Position numbers and translations under genes: made by a program. 48,346 nucleotides of DNA from Hydromonas duriensis (lineage in GTDB: Bacteria; Pseudomonadota; Gammaproteobacteria; Burkholderiales; Burkholderiaceae), in assembly GCF_004363775.1 (NCBI RefSeq), contig NZ_SNZE01000016.1, positions 1-48,346 of the forward strand, given 5' to 3'. Every line of letters starts with the position of its first letter. Within the stretch, counting starts at the first letter, position 1. Positions 44,899-48,346 of the stretch are shown here, piece after piece. The notes under the pieces were generated by a model. It did no database searches. It had not been told where the DNA came from and saw only the letters and a program-made list of their open reading frames with translations.

Positions 44899-45279
44899 AT
44901 GCCAACGATTAATCAGTTGATACGTCAGCCTCGTTCTGCCGTACGTGAGGCGAGCAAAAGCCCAGCGCTTGACAATTGCCCTCAAAAACGTGGTGTGTGC
45001 ACGCGTGTATACACAACTACACCTAAAAAACCAAACTCTGCGATGCGTAAAGTTGCCAAAGTTCGTTTAACCAACGGCTTTGAAGTGATTTCTTACATCG
45101 GCGGTGAAGGTCATAACTTACAAGAGCATAGTGTTGTGTTGATTCGCGGCGGTCGTGTAAAAGACTTGCCGGGTGTGCGTTACCACATCGTCCGTGGTTC
45201 TTTGGACTTGCAAGGTGTTAAAGACCGTAAACAATCACGTTCTAAATACGGTGCGAAACGCCCTAAGGCAGCTAAGTAA
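44899..45279 (+). CDS. rpsL: 30S ribosomal protein S12
   Basis: S12 sits at the decoding centre of the 30S subunit. The chain of 126 residues has the conserved [11 protein letters not shown], with wild-type lysines at the streptomycin-related position (K43 counting Met), and [12 protein letters not shown] with K88. The loop aspartate D89 is the residue methylthiolated by RimO in other bacteria. Many Burkholderiales-specific residues are present ([19 protein letters not shown]). It is first in the str operon, but rpoBC is not upstream as it is in many relatives. Confidence 0.98.
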   Translation: MPTINQLIRQPRSAVREASKSPALDNCPQKRGVCTRVYTTTPKKPNSAMRKVAKVRLTNGFEVISYIGGEGHNLQEHSVVLIRGGRVKDLPGVRYHIVRGSLDLQGVKDRKQSRSKYGAKRPKAAK

Positions 45280-45437
45280 TTTTTAGCCCTTTTAGCGCAT
45301 AGATTGTTGAATAAGAGTTTAATTTTTAATAAAACGCGGTGTCCAAGTGATTGGTAGCCGAGTAAGTGACGGTGCGTGGTGAAGATTGTTCGCCGTCAGG
45401 GTAGAGTATTCTGCCCAACTGAAGAAAGGAAGATGAG
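45280..45437 (+). promoter_or_regulatory. rpsL-rpsG spacer with possible S7 translational control structure
   Basis: The 158-nt spacer contains GACGG..CCGTC (around 45367-45397) and GGGTAG-AGTATT-CTGCCC just before the rpsG ribosome-binding site (AAAGGAAG). In E. coli the rpsL-rpsG spacer is the S7 autoregulatory target. Similar control here is an inference from position and pairing only. Confidence 0.35.
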
Positions 45438-45908
45438 ATGCCTCGTCGTCGTGAAGTCCCCAAACGTGAAATTTTGCCAGACCCAAAGTTTGGCAGTGTA
45501 GATTTAGCCAAATTCATGAATGTCATCATGTTATCTGGCAAAAAAGCTGTAGCTGAAGGTATTGCCTACGGTGCATTGGAGCAAATTGCTACCAAAACGG
45601 GTAAAGACCCATTGGAAGTGTTTACTACTGCATTGAACAACGCAAAGCCAATGGTTGAAGTGAAAAGCCGCCGTGTTGGTGGTGCCAACTATCAAGTACC
45701 TGTCGAAGTCCGCCCATCGCGTCGCATGGCATTGTCGATGCGCTGGTTGCGTGAAGCGGCCAAAAAGCGTGGTGAAAAAACCATGGCTTTGCGCTTGGCG
45801 GGTGAGTTGATGGATGCGGCTGAAGGCCGTGGCGGTGCCATGAAAAAACGTGACGAAGTTCACCGCATGGCAGAAGCGAATAAAGCATTCTCTCATTTCC
45901 GCTTCTAA
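45438..45908 (+). CDS. rpsG: 30S ribosomal protein S7
   Basis: S7 nucleates assembly of the 30S head and contacts the E-site tRNA. The 156 residues begin [20 protein letters not shown] and include the rRNA-binding [17 protein letters not shown] and the C-terminal [19 protein letters not shown], all typical of S7. AAAGGAAG lies directly upstream of the ATG. Confidence 0.98.
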   Translation: MPRRREVPKREILPDPKFGSVDLAKFMNVIMLSGKKAVAEGIAYGALEQIATKTGKDPLEVFTTALNNAKPMVEVKSRRVGGANYQVPVEVRPSRRMALSMRWLREAAKKRGEKTMALRLAGELMDAAEGRGGAMKKRDEVHRMAEANKAFSHFRF

Positions 45909-45909
45909 T

Positions 45910-45965
45910 TTTTGCAGGAAGCAAAGCGGATGTCTGAAGATTTTTTTCCGCTTTGTTTTGCAAAA
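45910..45965 (+). terminator. Two-tier stem between rpsG and fusA, possible attenuator
   Basis: An inner 8-bp stem, CAAAGCGG (45922-45929) with CCGCTTTG (45948-45955), is nested in an outer 7-bp stem, TTTTGCA (45910-45916) with TGCAAAA (45959-45965). It starts right after the rpsG stop and lies 72 nt before fusA. The U content after it is low, so full termination is unlikely; an RNA stability or processing role is possible. Confidence 0.5.
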
Positions 45966-46037
45966 TATAGAGATGTTGAAGGCTTAAAATATTTATAGAT
46001 GGGGAAAGTGATTTCTTTCTCCGAACAAGGATTGATT

Positions 46038-48140
46038 ATGGCTCGCAAGACCCCTATTGAGCGTTATCGTAATATTGGTATTTCTGCGCACATCGACGCA
46101 GGTAAAACCACAACGACAGAACGCGTATTGTTTTACACAGGCGTGAATCACAAAATTGGTGAGGTTCATGACGGCGCAGCAACGATGGACTGGATGGAGC
46201 AAGAGCAAGAGCGTGGTATCACGATTACTTCTGCTGCAACCACGACCTTTTGGAAAGGTATGGCTGGTACATACCCAGAGCACCGCATCAACATCATTGA
46301 CACCCCCGGTCACGTTGACTTCACGATTGAAGTTGAGCGTTCTATGCGTGTGTTGGATGGTGCATGTATGGTTTATTGTGCGGTTGGTGGTGTTCAGCCG
46401 CAGTCTGAAACCGTATGGCGTCAAGCCAACAAATATGCCGTGCCTCGCTTGGCATTCGTGAATAAAATGGACCGCACTGGCGCGAACTTCTTCAAAGTTG
46501 TTGAAGGCATGAAAACTCGTTTACGTGCAAATCCAGTTCCAATTCAAATTCCAATCGGCGCGGAAGAAAACTTCCAAGGCGTGGTTGATTTGATTAAGAT
46601 GAAAGCCATCATTTGGGATGAGGCGTCACAAGGCACGAAGTTTGAATATGGTGACATTCCTGCTGACTTGGTGTCTACGGCACAAGAATGGCGCGAAAAA
46701 ATGGTTGAGTCTGCTGCTGAAGCGACTGAAGAACTCATGAACAAATACCTTGAAGAAGGTGATTTGTCTGAAGAAGAAATTAAATCAGCTTTGCGCACGC
46801 GTACATTGGCTTGCGAAATTCAACCCATGATGTGCGGTTCAGCGTTTAAAAACAAAGGCGTACAAGCCATGTTGGACGCTGTTTTGGACTTCATGCCATC
46901 ACCAGTAGACGTGAAAGCGATTACAGGTGAAGACGAAGACGGTAACCCCGTGACGCGTAAAGCCGACGACAAAGAAAAATTCGCCGCACTGGCGTTCAAA
47001 TTGATGACGGATCCATTCGTTGGTCAATTGACATTCGTGCGCGTGTATTCGGGCGTGTTGAAAGCGGGCGAAAGTGTCTTGAACTCTGTTAAAGACAAAA
47101 AAGAACGCGTGGGTCGTATCGTGCAAATGCATGCCAACTCACGTGAGCCCGTAGAAGAAGTTTTGGCAGGTGACATCGCTGCATGTATCGGTTTGAAAGA
47201 CGTAACGACGGGTGAAACATTGTGTGCATTAGACGCGCCAATTATCCTCGAGCGCATGGTCTTCCCTGAGCCAGTGATTTCTCAAGCTGTAGAGCCAAAA
47301 ACCAAAGCTGACCAAGAAAAAATGGGCTTGGCTTTAAACCGTTTGGCGCAAGAAGATCCATCATTCCGAGTGTCGACTGATGAAGAATCAGGCCAAACGA
47401 TTATCGGTGGTATGGGTGAGTTGCATTTGGAAATTATTGTTGACCGCATGAAGCGTGAGTTCAACGTTGAAGCGAATGTCGGTAAACCACAAGTGGCCTA
47501 CCGTGAGACGATTCGTGAAGTGGTTGAAAATGCCGAAGCGAAATTCGTTAAGCAATCAGGTGGTCGTGGTCAATACGGCCACTGCGTATTGAAGCTCGAA
47601 CCGCAAGAAGCGGGTAAAGGTTTTGAATTCGTTGATGAAATCAAAGGTGGTGTGATTCCTCGCGAATTCATTCCAGCGGTTGCTAAAGGTGTTGAAGAAA
47701 CGCTGAAATCAGGTGTGATTGCTGGTTACCCAGTGGTTGACGTGAAAGTAACTGTTCACTTTGGTTCGTACCATGACGTGGACTCGAACGAAAATGCGTT
47801 CCGCATGGCGGGCTCAATGGCGTTCAAAGAAGGTATGCGTAAAGGTAAGCCAGTATTGCTCGAGCCAATGATGCAAGTTGAAGTGGAAACACCAGAAGAA
47901 TACACGGGCACAGTGATGGGTGATTTGTCATCACGTCGCGGTATTGTTCAAGGTATGGACGACATGATTGGTGGCGGTAAAGCAATTCGCGCTGAAGTGC
48001 CATTGTCAGAAATGTTCGGTTACTCAACTGACTTGCGTTCAGCGACTCAAGGTCGTGCAACGTACTCAATGGAATTCAAACATTACTCAGAAGCGCCGCG
48101 TAATGTCGTTGAAGCTGTAATGAGTGCGCGTGCAAAATAA
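46038..48140 (+). CDS. fusA: Translation elongation factor G
   Basis: EF-G is the GTPase that drives ribosomal translocation and, with RRF, recycling. The G1 loop AHIDAGKT is at 17-24, DTPGHVDF is near 88-95 and NKMD is near 142. Domain IV includes the [15 protein letters not shown] segment, and the C-terminal domain V is complete. The length is 700 residues from the ATG at 46038, which has AAGG upstream and matches the universal [15 protein letters not shown] start. An upstream ATG at 45999 would add 13 residues and is not used. Confidence 0.98.
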   Translation: MARKTPIERYRNIGISAHIDAGKTTTTERVLFYTGVNHKIGEVHDGAATMDWMEQEQERGITITSAATTTFWKGMAGTYPEHRINIIDTPGHVDFTIEVERSMRVLDGACMVYCAVGGVQPQSETVWRQANKYAVPRLAFVNKMDRTGANFFKVVEGMKTRLRANPVPIQIPIGAEENFQGVVDLIKMKAIIWDEASQGTKFEYGDIPADLVSTAQEWREKMVESAAEATEELMNKYLEEGDLSEEEIKSALRTRTLACEIQPMMCGSAFKNKGVQAMLDAVLDFMPSPVDVKAITGEDEDGNPVTRKADDKEKFAALAFKLMTDPFVGQLTFVRVYSGVLKAGESVLNSVKDKKERVGRIVQMHANSREPVEEVLAGDIAACIGLKDVTTGETLCALDAPIILERMVFPEPVISQAVEPKTKADQEKMGLALNRLAQEDPSFRVSTDEESGQTIIGGMGELHLEIIVDRMKREFNVEANVGKPQVAYRETIREVVENAEAKFVKQSGGRGQYGHCVLKLEPQEAGKGFEFVDEIKGGVIPREFIPAVAKGVEETLKSGVIAGYPVVDVKVTVHFGSYHDVDSNENAFRMAGSMAFKEGMRKGKPVLLEPMMQVEVETPEEYTGTVMGDLSSRRGIVQGMDDMIGGGKAIRAEVPLSEMFGYSTDLRSATQGRATYSMEFKHYSEAPRNVVEAVMSARAK

Positions 48141-48166
48141 TTTGTACTTAGATTTATTTTTAACCC

Positions 48167-48346
<180 letters not shown>

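Overview
The window is chromosomal DNA of a moderate-GC betaproteobacterium, almost certainly order Burkholderiales. The signs are the mraZ-to-lpxC order, an OmpA-type protein with a VWKNG..LCW signature, a GyrA with [10 protein letters not shown], and a ribosomal protein S12 close to Burkholderia S12. Genus and species cannot be named from sequence alone. No tRNA, rRNA, CRISPR array or prophage was seen. Forty-three complete or nearly complete protein genes are called, plus the first 31 codons of tuf.

Left part (1-10.2 kb), all on the minus strand. Read in transcription order, a Kdo/LPS-transport operon (kdsD-kdsC-lptC-lptA-lptB) is followed by galE-ubiG-gph and then a two-partner secretion pair (transporter tpsB, exoprotein tpsA). 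The exoprotein reading frame is cut near position 85-110 by what looks like the end of an insertion sequence that continues off the left edge. The rpoN gene that usually follows lptB is absent.

Middle part (10.3-25.4 kb). This holds a Kef-type K+/H+ antiporter, an OmpA-like lipoprotein, gyrA, a class I glutamine amidotransferase-like hydrolase, rpoH (sigma-32), an unrecognised exported protein translationally coupled to ubiK, a small CxxCxxCC metal-binding protein, an EamA exporter, aquaporin aqpZ, an APC permease followed by a tandem universal stress protein, and the ruvX(yqgF)-yqgE pair. Most units are separated by clear intrinsic terminators.

Right part (25.7-48.3 kb), all on the plus strand. 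The complete division/cell-wall cluster mraZ-rsmH-ftsL-ftsI-murE-murF-mraY-murD-ftsW-murG-murC-ddlB-ftsQ-ftsA-ftsZ-lpxC is tightly packed with many 1-4 nt overlaps. It is followed directly by the str operon rpsL-rpsG-fusA-tuf. Five GTG-type repeats at exact 10-bp spacing overlap the candidate mraZ promoter and look like a MraZ operator.

The most interesting signals are non-coding: three exactly abutting inverted repeats upstream of gyrA, a folded leader with a terminator-like hairpin before the permease/USP pair, TGTCA/TGACA palindromes before lpxC, a probable leaderless start of kdsD, and strong hairpins between rpsG, fusA and tuf. I did not find a convincing wholly new multi-gene system. 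The truncated two-partner secretion locus is the most accessory region.
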